From assembly GCA_013823135.1 (NCBI GenBank), contig PNLP01000004.1, forward strand, positions 62,001 through 126,000: a stretch of DNA of 64,000 bases, given 5' to 3'. The stretch is from Planctomycetaceae bacterium. GTDB taxonomy: Bacteria > Planctomycetota > Planctomycetia > Gemmatales > Gemmataceae. Below, piece by piece: positions 43,533 to 52,510 of this stretch (position 1 is the stretch's first letter; each line of letters begins with the position of its first letter). The translations under genes were made by a program, and so were the position numbers. The notes beneath the pieces are model-generated. The model was not told where the DNA came from, did not search any database, and was given only the letters and a program-made list of their open reading frames with translations.

Positions 43533-45079
43533 TCGCGCGATGTCTTCACCGGGGCAACCTCCCTCACGGGGAGGTTACCATGTTGGCGAAGGTGCTCGCG
43601 AACGAAAGCCTGGATCGCGAGCCCCTGAACCCAGTTCAGGATCACGAACGGTATGAGCCGCGGCCGCAGCATCGCCGGCAGCAGCGACCGAGCAACGTGA
43701 TACCAGCGACGCACCCCTCCCCGCAACGCCCCGTGTACCAAGAACCGACCCAGGTACGCGAGGGTTGCACCCATGCCCACCCGGAACGGAACCGGTGCGC
43801 CGCCAAGATACGGCAGCTTGTTTCGAATCCTTTTGCTGATTGAAACGTCAGATGTGATCTGACCAATCAGGTCGCGGAAGCCAAGGACCAGTTCGCTGTA
43901 GCTCATGTTCTGCGGGATGATGTTCGTCGCAATCAAGTTGTTCCACAAGTGGTGCGACTCGCCAGCCGATTGTAGCCGACCGTCGCGCTGCAACCGCTCG
44001 AACAGCGGCGTCCTCGGTAATGCGAGCAGCATTGCGATGGATGCCACGATGATTCCCGACTCGATGATGAAGGCATTTTGCCTCGCGAATACTGTGGCGT
44101 CATCGGCGTCGAAACCGACGACAAAGCTGCCATACACGTCGATACCGTGGGCGTAAACCGCACGGAGCGAAGTCAGCAGATCGGCACGCGTGTTCTGCAC
44201 TTTCAGCGTTTCTAGCAGCGCCTCCCGACTCGGGGTCTCGATGCCGATGAACACCCACTCGAAGTTCGCGGCGCGGAGAAGGGTCAACAAATCTGGCTGA
44301 GTGGCGACATTGGCGGAGGTCTCGGCTCCGAACGCAAACCGGTACCGATGGCGGCTCTGGTAATCCGCAAGCATCGGGAGCAACTCCCGGCACCGCGGCA
44401 AGTGACCGATCAGGTTGTCGTCAACGAAGAACACGTTTCGCATGCCACACCGGCGGAGCAAGTCCAACTCGCGCTCGATCTGCGCGAGTGACTTCGCACG
44501 CGGCTTGCGGCCGAAGGTAATGATGATGTCGCAGAACTCACAGCGGAATGGGCAGCCTCGCGAGAACTGCACGGCGACAGATTGGTAGCGATCCAGTTTG
44601 AGCAAATCGTGGCGGGGCGTGGGGCTATCTTCGAGGTCCACAGTGCCAGTTTCTTGATAACGCGGCAACGGCTCACCATTCTCGAAATCCGCACAGAACC
44701 GAGGCCAGATGTACTCCGCTTCACCAGCCACTACCGTATCCACAACAGTGCGGTACTCTTCGGGACAAAGCGAAGCATAGCTCCCACCAACAACGACGTA
44801 GCAACCCTTGCGGCGGAACTCGGCAGCAATCTCTTTCTGTCGCGGGAACTGGACGGCCATCCCACAGATTCCAACGATGTCTGCATCGGCGTCCCAGTCG
44901 ATGGGCTCGACATTTTCATCGACGATCGTGACGTCCCAACCTGACGGGGTAAGGGCCGCGAGCGTGGCCAGGCCGAGGGGTGAAATCGCGGCACACTTAT
45001 CCCGTGCGACGTGCTGAAATGCCCAACTGAAGCTCCAAAAACTCTCGGGCAGTCGGGGGTTGATCAGGAGCAGTTTCAT
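43508..45079 (-). CDS. B12-binding radical SAM protein (DUF4070 type, HpnP-like family)
   Basis: The start is ATG 45077-45079 (MKLLLINPRLPESFWSFSWA) or the ATG two codons earlier, giving 523-525 residues; the frame opens further without family similarity. The N-terminal cobalamin-binding domain (GLATLAALTPSGWDVTIVDEN, VGICGMAVQFPRQKEIA, VVGGSYASLCPEEY) is followed by a radical SAM core with the cluster motif CPFRCEFCD and YVNVFFVDDNLIG-type strand, and a DUF4070 C-terminus with LALPRTPLFERLQRDGRL. The arrangement matches the family that includes the hopanoid C-2 methylase HpnP, but ends about 100 residues later. It is likely a methylase or related C-C/C-P modifying enzyme. Neighbouring glycosyltransferases suggest lipid or glycan modification; the substrate is inferred only. 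Confidence 0.88.
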   Translation of the reverse strand: MKLLLINPRLPESFWSFSWAFQHVARDKCAAISPLGLATLAALTPSGWDVTIVDENVEPIDWDADADIVGICGMAVQFPRQKEIAAEFRRKGCYVVVGGSYASLCPEEYRTVVDTVVAGEAEYIWPRFCADFENGEPLPRYQETGTVDLEDSPTPRHDLLKLDRYQSVAVQFSRGCPFRCEFCDIIITFGRKPRAKSLAQIERELDLLRRCGMRNVFFVDDNLIGHLPRCRELLPMLADYQSRHRYRFAFGAETSANVATQPDLLTLLRAANFEWVFIGIETPSREALLETLKVQNTRADLLTSLRAVYAHGIDVYGSFVVGFDADDATVFARQNAFIIESGIIVASIAMLLALPRTPLFERLQRDGRLQSAGESHHLWNNLIATNIIPQNMSYSELVLGFRDLIGQITSDVSISKRIRNKLPYLGGAPVPFRVGMGATLAYLGRFLVHGALRGGVRRWYHVARSLLPAMLRPRLIPFVILNWVQGLAIQAFVREHLRQHGNLPVREVAPVKTSRDQLLVIER

Positions 45080-45183
45080 GGGCATTCGCCATCGGTCCGG
45101 GGACCACTGACTACGTTCCCAACCGGAAGACCGAACGCCAGCATAACCGCCAATGTGGCTCGTCGCTCGCCAGACGTGCAAAC

Positions 45184-45729
45184 TTACCCGAGACTCGCCT
45201 CGCGCAACTCCCTGAAAACCCTCACGAGATCAGGCGGTTGGTAATGTGCGTTCAGCCCACTCGGGTTTGGCAGCACCCACACGCGCGTCTCGCCGATCTG
45301 TTCGTCCTGCAATCCCAAGGTGGCCTTGGGGTGGTTGAATGCGATGCGATACGCACCAATACCCAGGACTGCAAGAAAGCGCGGCGACCACTCCCGCACA
45401 CGCTTCCGGAGAGATTCCCCACCCGCAACAATCTCGGCTTTGGTTAGCTCGTCGGCTGTAGCGGTGGCACGTGCAACTACGTTTGTGATGCCGAACCCCA
45501 GGGGCAGGAGGTCGCGTTCCTCGGAGGGATCGAAGAGGCGCGGTGTGAACCCTGCTCCATGCAGTGTCGGCCAGAACCGGTTCCCGGGTCGGCCGAAGTG
45601 ATGCCCGATGGCGGCGGTGTAGAGCCCTGGGTTAATGCCGCAGAACACCACGGACAAGTTCGGCCCGGCGACATCCGGTACCGTCTTGTCCTTCGCCGCG
45701 AGGAGTTCGGCACGCGTGGGTCGGGTCAT
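45184..45729 (-). CDS. mug: G/U mismatch-specific DNA glycosylase (Mug/TDG family)
   Basis: The 181-residue protein starts at ATG 45727-45729, which overlaps the stop of the upstream gene (ATGA). Family 2 uracil-DNA glycosylase motifs are both present: the catalytic-loop GINPGLYTA with the characteristic asparagine, and the DNA-intercalating loop NPSGLNAHY. FGRPGNRFWPTLHGAGF and VGITNVVARAT-like FGITNVVARAT are also standard. It removes uracil or thymine derivatives mispaired with guanine. The enzyme is cytoplasmic and about the usual length (165-180). Co-translation with a gene of unknown function gives no further clue. Confidence 0.93.
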   Translation of the reverse strand: MTRPTRAELLAAKDKTVPDVAGPNLSVVFCGINPGLYTAAIGHHFGRPGNRFWPTLHGAGFTPRLFDPSEERDLLPLGFGITNVVARATATADELTKAEIVAGGESLRKRVREWSPRFLAVLGIGAYRIAFNHPKATLGLQDEQIGETRVWVLPNPSGLNAHYQPPDLVRVFRELREASLG

Positions 45730-46781
45730 CGGGGGGCTCGTCGGATGTGGTCGATCCAGGCCGTGACCTGTTCGGCGGTGAGTTCCCCGATCACTCGGGT
45801 TGCAGAGCGAAGGGCATCGTGAATGTTCGCGAAGAAATTCCCGTCCCACTCACGCATTCCCAATACCGGCGGCCCAAGGACGACGACTCGAACCCCCTCG
45901 AACTCCGGTATCTCCTCGGCGTGTGCTTCACCCCAGATCCACGTCTCCGTATCGGCCGCCGCGAGTGACCCATCAGGCAACAACCCAGCCCAGTTGTAGA
46001 AGTGAAAGCGTGCATGGTCGATCACCGGCGACTCGTGAGGAATCTCACCCCTGGCGACACCAACGACGTTCGATTCGATTGGGTCGCCAGGGAGAAGACC
46101 ACCACCAATCAACTCGCCCTGCAACAGAGTGAACAAGTGAAAGTTCGTGTTCACCGCTTCCAGCTCGATGTGAAAACCGCGTCCCTCACCAGGATGTAGA
46201 ACAACGAGTTCCATGCCATCGGTGAAGCCGAGCGTTTGCGCAACGAAGTTGACCTCCTTGTTTCGCTCACGGAGCGCAACAAGGCCCATGACCAACTCGG
46301 CGTTGACTCGCGCTTCCTGACGAAAGTCCATCCTGCGTGTGACGACGGCCATTGTGGCCAGCATCATGAGCGAAAGCGCCTGCCAGGCACGGAACCCGTC
46401 CGGATTGATGGCGAAGAGCTTTTCCCCCGGCACAGTCTCGACGTAGTCGGCGACGGATTCCGCCTCCGCCAGGAAGCCCGGAAGGCGTGCGAGGAGCAGG
46501 TTGCCGAACTCGGTGGAGTCGGCACCCCATTCGACAAAGGTGCCACAGAGCAACGCCATGACGGAAGCCTTGAACCCGTCAGGCACACCCACGGTCGGCA
46601 CGACCCGGCGAACGAGTTCGTTCAACTCTTCTTCCGTCTCGATGGCGCGAGCAAATTCCAACAAACCTTGTGGACCCGGATGGCGAAATGCGTCCGAAGG
46701 AGGCCCGAGGAGAGCGATGGCATCACTCGGTTCATGCGCGTAGGCGAACGCAGCGTTCACCGCCGTGGCGAGATCAGACAT
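45726..46781 (-). CDS. Conserved hypothetical protein co-translated with mug
   Basis: The start ATG 46779-46781 (MSDLATAVNAAFAYAHEP) has GAGG 6 nt upstream; the frame opens 16 codons earlier. The product has 351 residues, is acidic, soluble and lacks an export signal or membrane helices. Recognisable stretches are an N-terminal all-helical part (about 1-190) and a beta-rich C-terminal part (MELVVLHPGEGRGFHIELEAVN, WIWGEAHAEEIPEFEGVRVVVLGPP, MREWDGNFFANIHDALRS). I do not recognise the family and see no catalytic motif. Its stop overlaps the mug start. Confidence 0.7.
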   Translation of the reverse strand: MSDLATAVNAAFAYAHEPSDAIALLGPPSDAFRHPGPQGLLEFARAIETEEELNELVRRVVPTVGVPDGFKASVMALLCGTFVEWGADSTEFGNLLLARLPGFLAEAESVADYVETVPGEKLFAINPDGFRAWQALSLMMLATMAVVTRRMDFRQEARVNAELVMGLVALRERNKEVNFVAQTLGFTDGMELVVLHPGEGRGFHIELEAVNTNFHLFTLLQGELIGGGLLPGDPIESNVVGVARGEIPHESPVIDHARFHFYNWAGLLPDGSLAAADTETWIWGEAHAEEIPEFEGVRVVVLGPPVLGMREWDGNFFANIHDALRSATRVIGELTAEQVTAWIDHIRRAPR

Positions 46782-46847
46782 GACGGCCTCTTCGAATGTC
46801 CTTGGATGGGGACGGATCGGCGCCCGCAACGACGGGGTGAGGTTAAG

Positions 46848-48620
46848 TTAGGGTTTGATTCGAGGGCCGAATCCGTACATCGAGTCCCATCGCTTCGGAG
46901 AGCAAGGAACCATGAGCCCCGGAGCAACAAGATCGTGCTGTTTGGCTAGCCGCACCACTTCGCGTGGGTAGTCAGGCCACTTCCCTTCAAGAGCCTCGAG
47001 TGCCTTGCGATCCGCGAGCGCCAGGACCGTGATGAGATCCCGAGTCACGAAACTTCGGAGCGGTTCTTTGAACTCGGATGGCCGCGCTGACCCTAGCGGT
47101 GGCAGCGGAATCTTATCGCTCTTCTCGGTGCCGGCGTAGTTGTGGACGGCCAGTGCGAAATCTGGCCACTTCCCGACCAGTGTCAACGTCGCGACTCGCC
47201 CCTTGCCCTTCTCGAACCACCTCTCGGCACGAGTTCCGAGTTGCTCGTACTTTGTCACCGGTTCACCCGTAGCAGGTTCGGGAAGAAGGAATCTCTCGTA
47301 CTTCTTGGTGATCAAGTTGACGTTGCGACCGTAGTTGTACCACGCCATCCACCCCCCCTGCTCGTTCGCCTGAGCAAGCGATGCGGCGTACCGTGCGCGT
47401 TCGGTCTCATCGAGTCGGCAGAGCTTATTGTCCTCAAGGCGGAAGGCAACGCGGGCGAATTCAATCACGTCTCGTTGGCGTGAAGCGTTGTCGAACGGCC
47501 AGGGTGTTTTGTTCGAGACAATATCATCGGCATGTGTGCGGTGGAACGCCCATTCCTCACGCCGGGCGGATTCCTCGTCCCTCCACTGGCGGATCAGTTC
47601 AACCTGCCCGGCAGCGGGCAGACCGTTGAGCTTGACCCGTTGAGCCGTCGGCAGGCTGTCGATCCACTGTTGGTTGCGGATCTTACGGATTTCGTCAAGT
47701 CGCCGCCGTGCGGTGTCTGCGGTCAAAACTTGCTTCCGGTCTGGCTCGCTGAGTTTTGTCAACCAGATCGTGTAAGTCTCGAGCACGCGTAAACGCTGGT
47801 CTCGGGTTGGCGCATCGAGACTACGGAGTTCCTTATCCAGGTCACGAATGGCCTGCTGTCTTGCGGGCGGGATCGCCTTGAATGCTGTGGCGAGCTTGGT
47901 GAACGCGGCTGCGGTCGGGTTCTCGGGTTCCACAGTTGGCGGTTTCGTAGCCACATCGACCAACACCTCGGGATCGTCGCCAAAGAATTCTGGCTTTGCC
48001 AGTTCATTGACGAAATCCAGATCATCGACCGCGGCGTAGAGCGGGAGTCGCTCGACGATCTGGTGGTCAGTAACCGATAGCTCGTCCAGTGATGCTTCGC
48101 GATTCGCACGCGATGCGAACAAGTAAGGGTACACGGCGCCAGACGCAAGATAGCCGATGGCTAAACATACGCCCACTGCGATCATCAGACCTGCAGCCCA
48201 GAAGACCGATCGGGGAGGGGCCACTGGTGCGAACTGGCCTGAACCAAGAGGTGATGAAGCGGGAATGGTTGAGGATGACGCCAGCGTTGGGGAGTTCGAT
48301 GACTGGCTGGCAGGAACCGGGATCGCACGGTTGGAAGGGGACTGAGCCTGAGCAGACTTCATCGCCGGGAGGCGTTCGAGAGTCCGCGATGCGAACGTCG
48401 GCGATGGCTCAGGCTTTGGGAGATAGTCGAGCAGACCGAACGTCTTTTTCAATGCCGTCGCCTTCGCACGCGCAGCAGGATCGGCCGCGAGACGAACCTC
48501 GACCTTGCGAGCGGCGGATGGTTCCAGTTCTCCATCCAGGTACGCAACCAACTCGGCCTCGAACGGGTCGATTGACGCGGGGTCGCCCTCGTCGGGGGTT
48601 GTCGGTAGGTCGTCGTTCAT
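46848..48620 (-). CDS. Large membrane-anchored anti-sigma factor-like protein
   Basis: Starting at ATG 48618-48620 with GAGGTG 5 nt upstream, the product has 590 residues. The N-terminus (DPFEAELVAYLDGELEPSAARKVEVRLAADP, in parts) has the L-x-x-Y-L-D-G-E-L signature of anti-sigma factor cytoplasmic domains, without the zinc-binding HxxxCxxC. A Ser/Pro-rich linker and one transmembrane helix (about 143-165) follow, then some 410 helical extracytoplasmic residues. The gene lies 37 bp downstream of an ECF sigma factor, so it is very probably that factor's regulator. The extracytoplasmic part is far larger than usual and contains repeated basic-acidic helices (RDLDKELRSLD, RRRLDEIRKIRNQQW, RQWRDEESARREEW) suited to protein or ligand sensing. 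Confidence 0.8.
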   Translation of the reverse strand: MNDDLPTTPDEGDPASIDPFEAELVAYLDGELEPSAARKVEVRLAADPAARAKATALKKTFGLLDYLPKPEPSPTFASRTLERLPAMKSAQAQSPSNRAIPVPASQSSNSPTLASSSTIPASSPLGSGQFAPVAPPRSVFWAAGLMIAVGVCLAIGYLASGAVYPYLFASRANREASLDELSVTDHQIVERLPLYAAVDDLDFVNELAKPEFFGDDPEVLVDVATKPPTVEPENPTAAAFTKLATAFKAIPPARQQAIRDLDKELRSLDAPTRDQRLRVLETYTIWLTKLSEPDRKQVLTADTARRRLDEIRKIRNQQWIDSLPTAQRVKLNGLPAAGQVELIRQWRDEESARREEWAFHRTHADDIVSNKTPWPFDNASRQRDVIEFARVAFRLEDNKLCRLDETERARYAASLAQANEQGGWMAWYNYGRNVNLITKKYERFLLPEPATGEPVTKYEQLGTRAERWFEKGKGRVATLTLVGKWPDFALAVHNYAGTEKSDKIPLPPLGSARPSEFKEPLRSFVTRDLITVLALADRKALEALEGKWPDYPREVVRLAKQHDLVAPGLMVPCSPKRWDSMYGFGPRIKP

Positions 48621-48657
48621 GTCGCACCTCAAGCACATCCGCTGTGGTGGGTGTGCC

Positions 48658-49290
48658 TTATTCGGTCTCTTCGCTCTCGGTGTCTTCCGGGGGCGGCTCG
48701 GTATCCATGTATATGTAACCCTGCAGTGCATCACGGAGCTTCGCGCGAGCCCGGCTTAAAAGCGATTTGACAGCCTTCGTTGAAAGACCCATGACGTCGG
48801 CGATGTCGGTGTAATTCATGTCCTCAAACTTGTTGAGGACGATCGCCACTCGCTGGCGTTCGTTTAAACCGTCGAGGGCGCCACGAATAACGCCTGCCAA
48901 CTCCTGCTGTTGCAGTTGATGGGCGGGCGGTTCGTCGCGTGTCGAGGCGGTTGTCTCGTTGGGGCGGGAGCCTACCGGCCCACTGTCACTCACTTCCAGT
49001 GGCAAAACCTGCCGGCGTTTTCGGTCGCGGAGCGCGTTCAATGCGAGGTTGTTCGCAATTGTGAACAACCAGGTCGAGAGCTTTGCCTTGGGCGTGTACT
49101 TCTTGCGGTTCCGATAGACCCGAAGGAACACTTCTTGTGCGAGATCCTCAGCCTCGTCTGCGTTGCCGATGAGGTGATGCATCACCGCGACAAGGCGATG
49201 TTGAAACCGTTCGACCAGTTCACCAAAGGCCGTGGAATCGTCGTCACGAACACGGAGCATGAGCCGGATGTCCGGGTCACGAAGAGCCAT
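48658..49290 (-). CDS. ECF-type RNA polymerase sigma factor
   Basis: I start at ATG 49288-49290 (MALRDPDIRLMLRVRDDD), giving 210 residues; a GTG at 49317 is possible. Region 2 is FGELVERFQHRLVAVMHHLIGN, DEAEDLAQEVFLRVYRNRKKY and STWLFTIANNLALNALRDRKR; region 4 is LNERQRVAIVLNKFEDMNYTDIADVMGLSTKAVKSLLSRARAKLRD (in parts). It directs RNA polymerase to a stress or envelope regulon. The anti-sigma gene follows 37 bp downstream. The C-terminal tail is acidic (EPPPEDTESEETE). Confidence 0.93.
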   Translation of the reverse strand: MALRDPDIRLMLRVRDDDSTAFGELVERFQHRLVAVMHHLIGNADEAEDLAQEVFLRVYRNRKKYTPKAKLSTWLFTIANNLALNALRDRKRRQVLPLEVSDSGPVGSRPNETTASTRDEPPAHQLQQQELAGVIRGALDGLNERQRVAIVLNKFEDMNYTDIADVMGLSTKAVKSLLSRARAKLRDALQGYIYMDTEPPPEDTESEETE

Positions 49291-49404
49291 CTGTGCGCTG
49301 GTGTGACCGATCGGCACGGCTGGCAGGGGTTAGGGGTTATGGGACAGGGATAGAACCCCACCCGTGATGCTCGGGACAGTCCGGGAACGCTGACATCGTA
49401 TGGT

Positions 49405-50571
49405 TCAGGTAATCGGTTCACCGATCTTAGCTCTCCCCTCCCCCCTCTCCCCTGACCCCTCGAGCTGTCTTCGTAGCTGTCCGCACGCGGCGTCAATTTC
49501 AGCACCCTTTCGTTTGCGGACTTTCACGCTAATTCCGCTACGGTGGAGCGTCTCGATCATCCCCTGGAGGTTACCCTCAACTGGGCGGCGGTACGGCAAG
49601 CCTTCGACGTCGTTCCATGGGATCAGGTTCACGTGCGCCTTGCGGCCAGCGAGTAGGCGAGCGAGTTCCTTCGCGTGCGTCGGGTCGTCGTTCGTGCCGC
49701 CCAGCACGACATACTCATACGTCACCTGTCGGCCGGTCTTCTCGTAGAAGTAGTCGGCGGCTTCGAGGATCGCCGGGATACCTGTTTTGTCGTTTGTTGG
49801 CACAATCTGGGTTCGCAACGCATCCGTCGGAGCGTGGAGGGACACTGCCAGATGATACTGTTTCCCGACATCCGCGAGTTGGCGAATCTTCGCAGGCAGC
49901 CCGACAGTCGAAATGGTGACGTGTCGCTGCCCGACGCACAACCCATGCTTGTCCCCGGCGACGGCCAGTGCTTCGAGTAGGCGATCGAGATTTGCAAGTG
50001 GTTCGCCCATTCCCATCACCACGATGTGTGTGAGGCGCGGGGCACGGTCGGGGTTCGTGCTGGTAGGGTTGGTCAGGTTGCGAAGGCGGACGAGCTGTTC
50101 GACGATCTCGCCAACGGTGAGGTTCCGCACGACTCCGTTCAAGCCGCTCGCACAGAAGACGCACCCCATGCCGCACCCGACCTGAGTGCTGACGCATGCC
50201 GTGGCGCGGCCGTCTTCCTGGATGAGGACGCACTCAATCATCTTGTCGTCGGCGAGCCGCAGCACGAGCTTGTGCGTGTCGTCGGACATGGCGAACATGT
50301 GTTTCTCGACCTTCGTCGAGAACACGCTGAACGACCCGGCGAGTTCGGGTCGCAGGTCTTTGGGCAAGTCGGACATATCCTCGAACGCGGTGGCGCGGTT
50401 CGCGAGGATCTGCTTCCGAATCTGGCTGATACGCATGGGTGGCTGTCGCCGTTCGGCGAGCCACGCGCGAAGGGTATCCGTCGGCACATCGAGGATGCCC
50501 GGCAACGGTTGCGGCGCGCCTTCGGCAGGAGGCACGGATGTTTCAGGCAGAACTGGCAGTGTGAGAGACAT
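49405..50571 (-). CDS. rlmN: 23S rRNA (adenine2503-C2)-methyltransferase RlmN
   Basis: The start ATG 50569-50571 gives 388 residues; an ATG three codons upstream is equally possible. The radical SAM motif GCGMGCVFCASG, TQVGC, the GMGEPLAN box, STVGLPAKI, LAVSLHAP and IPWN-type NLIPWNDVEG are all as in RlmN. The enzyme methylates C2 of A2503 in 23S rRNA (and often A37 in tRNAs). The cysteine that forms the transient methyl adduct is likely in AACGQLR. The N-terminal 35 residues are Pro-rich, and the C-terminal tail (GSGERGEGR) comes from a purine-rich low-complexity DNA stretch at 49430-49460. Confidence 0.95.
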   Translation of the reverse strand: MSLTLPVLPETSVPPAEGAPQPLPGILDVPTDTLRAWLAERRQPPMRISQIRKQILANRATAFEDMSDLPKDLRPELAGSFSVFSTKVEKHMFAMSDDTHKLVLRLADDKMIECVLIQEDGRATACVSTQVGCGMGCVFCASGLNGVVRNLTVGEIVEQLVRLRNLTNPTSTNPDRAPRLTHIVVMGMGEPLANLDRLLEALAVAGDKHGLCVGQRHVTISTVGLPAKIRQLADVGKQYHLAVSLHAPTDALRTQIVPTNDKTGIPAILEAADYFYEKTGRQVTYEYVVLGGTNDDPTHAKELARLLAGRKAHVNLIPWNDVEGLPYRRPVEGNLQGMIETLHRSGISVKVRKRKGAEIDAACGQLRRQLEGSGERGEGRAKIGEPIT

Positions 50572-50632
50572 AGCTGCCATTCTACGCTGCACGCGGGAAC
50601 CGGGAAAGCGTGCGATCAGCAGGTTCTTGGCC

Positions 50633-52465
50633 TCACGGCTCGCGGTGCCAGACCTCGGCGAGCAATCGCAGCCTGGCCGTGAGGCGTTCCGCTATACCAA
50701 CCCCCATGACTCCGACGCCGATCAGGCCAGCGACCAGGAGCCTGAATCCCAGCGTCATCACCCCATCCGTCAGCGTGATTAACAACACCGCCCCGGTAAG
50801 AGGGACGGCGGAGGCCAGCATCAGGAACGGCCCGAACGCCAGTGTCATCGGCTTCACCTCAGCCCACATTCCCACAGGGGTGTAGCGGTCAGGGTTCCCG
50901 AGGTTCGGCAACAACGCCCGCAGCACCACGGCCTGAATGCTGAGGTAGCTGAACACGACCGCGATCAACCCCGCGAGCGTGAACGAGACGAGGTAGTGGG
51001 CATACATTTGCCAGTCGAAGCCGCCCGCCACGAGGTCGATGACGAGCGGGAAGATGATGCCGCCCGAGAACCACCCGAGTGAGCCCAGCGCAACCGCCCA
51101 CCAACCCAGGCACAGAACACGCCGACGGAGTTCGTCCACCGCTGGGCCGGGGGCGAAGATCAACCCCACCAACCCCTGCTTCACCTTCCAGATGAGATAA
51201 GCAGCCGTCCCGGCACAACCGACGTAGGCAATCAGGTTGTAAACCAGGATGAGGACCAGAAAGACCCGGTGCTGAGCGTCGTTCAGTTCAATCTGCACCG
51301 CGTTGTAACCGATGTTCACGATTGTCGCGGGAACGTGCGGCAGAATTGCAGCGAGAGTCAACGCAGCAATTGGGTTCTCACTCACCCATCGTGCGGCGCG
51401 GATCGGCGGCGGCAGGGATCGACGAGCCGCGAGGAGTTGCCAGGCCGCGTTGAGCGCGATCGCAAGTTCCGTTGCTGACTGATAACGGTTTGCTGGAGCA
51501 GAGTCGAGGCAACGCCGGATCACTGCGGCGAGCTCACGCGGCACTTTGTCGAGTACGGGAATCGCTTCCGTGGCGTCTTCTGTCTTCGCGGGGGGGAGTC
51601 GCTTTCCGGTCGCGAGTTCGTGGAGTACGAGCCCGAGAGAGTAGATGTCGCAGCGTTCATCGACCCGACCCGACTTCTGACCGAATACCGCAGCCCGGTG
51701 TTCAGGAGCCATATAGGAAATTGTTCCGCCGATCCCGCCTGCGGCTGGGTTGTGGCGAACCCGGTCGAACGCGACGTTGAAGTCGGCGAGCATCGGCCGG
51801 CCGTATGGCGTCAGCAGGATGTTGCCGGGTTTGATGTCGCAGTGCAAAATGCCGCGAGTGTGGGCGAACGCCAGTGCCTCAGCTAACCTCGCTCCGATCC
51901 GGCAGATTGCTTGTGGGAACGTGTCGCCTGCGAGCGATTCGCGATCCCTCAAGGACGATGGATCGAAGCGCGCTTCACCTCGCTGCGTTGCATCAAGGGC
52001 GGAGAGAATAGCAGTCCCGGATTCGGGGGTCTGCTTGTTCGCGTAAACCTGCCGAATGATCGCTCCGAGGTCGGCACCGGGAACGTACTGCAAGCACAAT
52101 CCACGAGCTCCGCTTTCCACGTCGTGGAACTCGGAGAAGACCTTCACGATGTTGTCGTGTTCCAAACCCGCGAGGAGTTTCCCCTCGTTCCGTGCCCGCG
52201 CGTCCGATGGCGTCGTTCCAAACGGCTGGCTTGGGGCAGACGACCCCTCCAGGTCATTTGAAGCTGGTCGAGTCACTTTCAGGGCAACTTCTCGACCCAA
52301 CGAGATTTGTCGTGCGAGATAAACCTGTCCGAACGAGCCTTCACCCAGTTTGGAAAGGATCAGAAACTCCCCGATTTGGGTCGGGGCACTTTGCGGGATG
52401 ATAATCTCCTCGCAACTGATTGGAGGAGTCGTCTGGGCGACCGTTGCTTCGTTTTGCGTCGTCAT
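50633..52465 (-). CDS. Multi-membrane-spanning Ser/Thr kinase with atypical HCD and DFN motifs
   Basis: The 610-residue protein has an N-terminal Hanks-type kinase (about 32-350): GEGSFGQVYLARQ, VALKV, and an activation segment ending GTISYMAPEH. The catalytic loop reads HCDIKPGN with D210 kept but the RD arginine replaced by cysteine, and the metal motif is DFN (D228, N230) instead of DFG. An APE-like PEH and a downstream DIYSLGLVL are normal. About seven hydrophobic helices occupy residues 370-605. Retained lysine and both aspartates suggest it could still be active; the motif changes suggest altered regulation. The gene lies about 60 bp after rlmN's start region on the same strand, upstream of rlmN in transcription order. 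Confidence 0.85.
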   Translation of the reverse strand: MTTQNEATVAQTTPPISCEEIIIPQSAPTQIGEFLILSKLGEGSFGQVYLARQISLGREVALKVTRPASNDLEGSSAPSQPFGTTPSDARARNEGKLLAGLEHDNIVKVFSEFHDVESGARGLCLQYVPGADLGAIIRQVYANKQTPESGTAILSALDATQRGEARFDPSSLRDRESLAGDTFPQAICRIGARLAEALAFAHTRGILHCDIKPGNILLTPYGRPMLADFNVAFDRVRHNPAAGGIGGTISYMAPEHRAAVFGQKSGRVDERCDIYSLGLVLHELATGKRLPPAKTEDATEAIPVLDKVPRELAAVIRRCLDSAPANRYQSATELAIALNAAWQLLAARRSLPPPIRAARWVSENPIAALTLAAILPHVPATIVNIGYNAVQIELNDAQHRVFLVLILVYNLIAYVGCAGTAAYLIWKVKQGLVGLIFAPGPAVDELRRRVLCLGWWAVALGSLGWFSGGIIFPLVIDLVAGGFDWQMYAHYLVSFTLAGLIAVVFSYLSIQAVVLRALLPNLGNPDRYTPVGMWAEVKPMTLAFGPFLMLASAVPLTGAVLLITLTDGVMTLGFRLLVAGLIGVGVMGVGIAERLTARLRLLAEVWHREP

Positions 52466-52510
52466 GAAGTACCCCGGAATGCCAGTGATATCTTACCGGG
52501 GAAAGGCCAA

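Noticed and set aside
43556..43576. Hairpin AACCTCCC / GGGAGGTT after the second glycosyltransferase
   Set aside because: It lies inside the 3' coding end of the convergent radical SAM gene and has no T-run. It could help end the GT transcript but cannot be separated from coding constraint.
49430..49460. Purine-rich low-complexity tract at the end of rlmN as a possible functional element
   Set aside because: It is a simple GGGGAGAGGGG-type run with no symmetry. It probably only lengthens the RlmN C-terminus.
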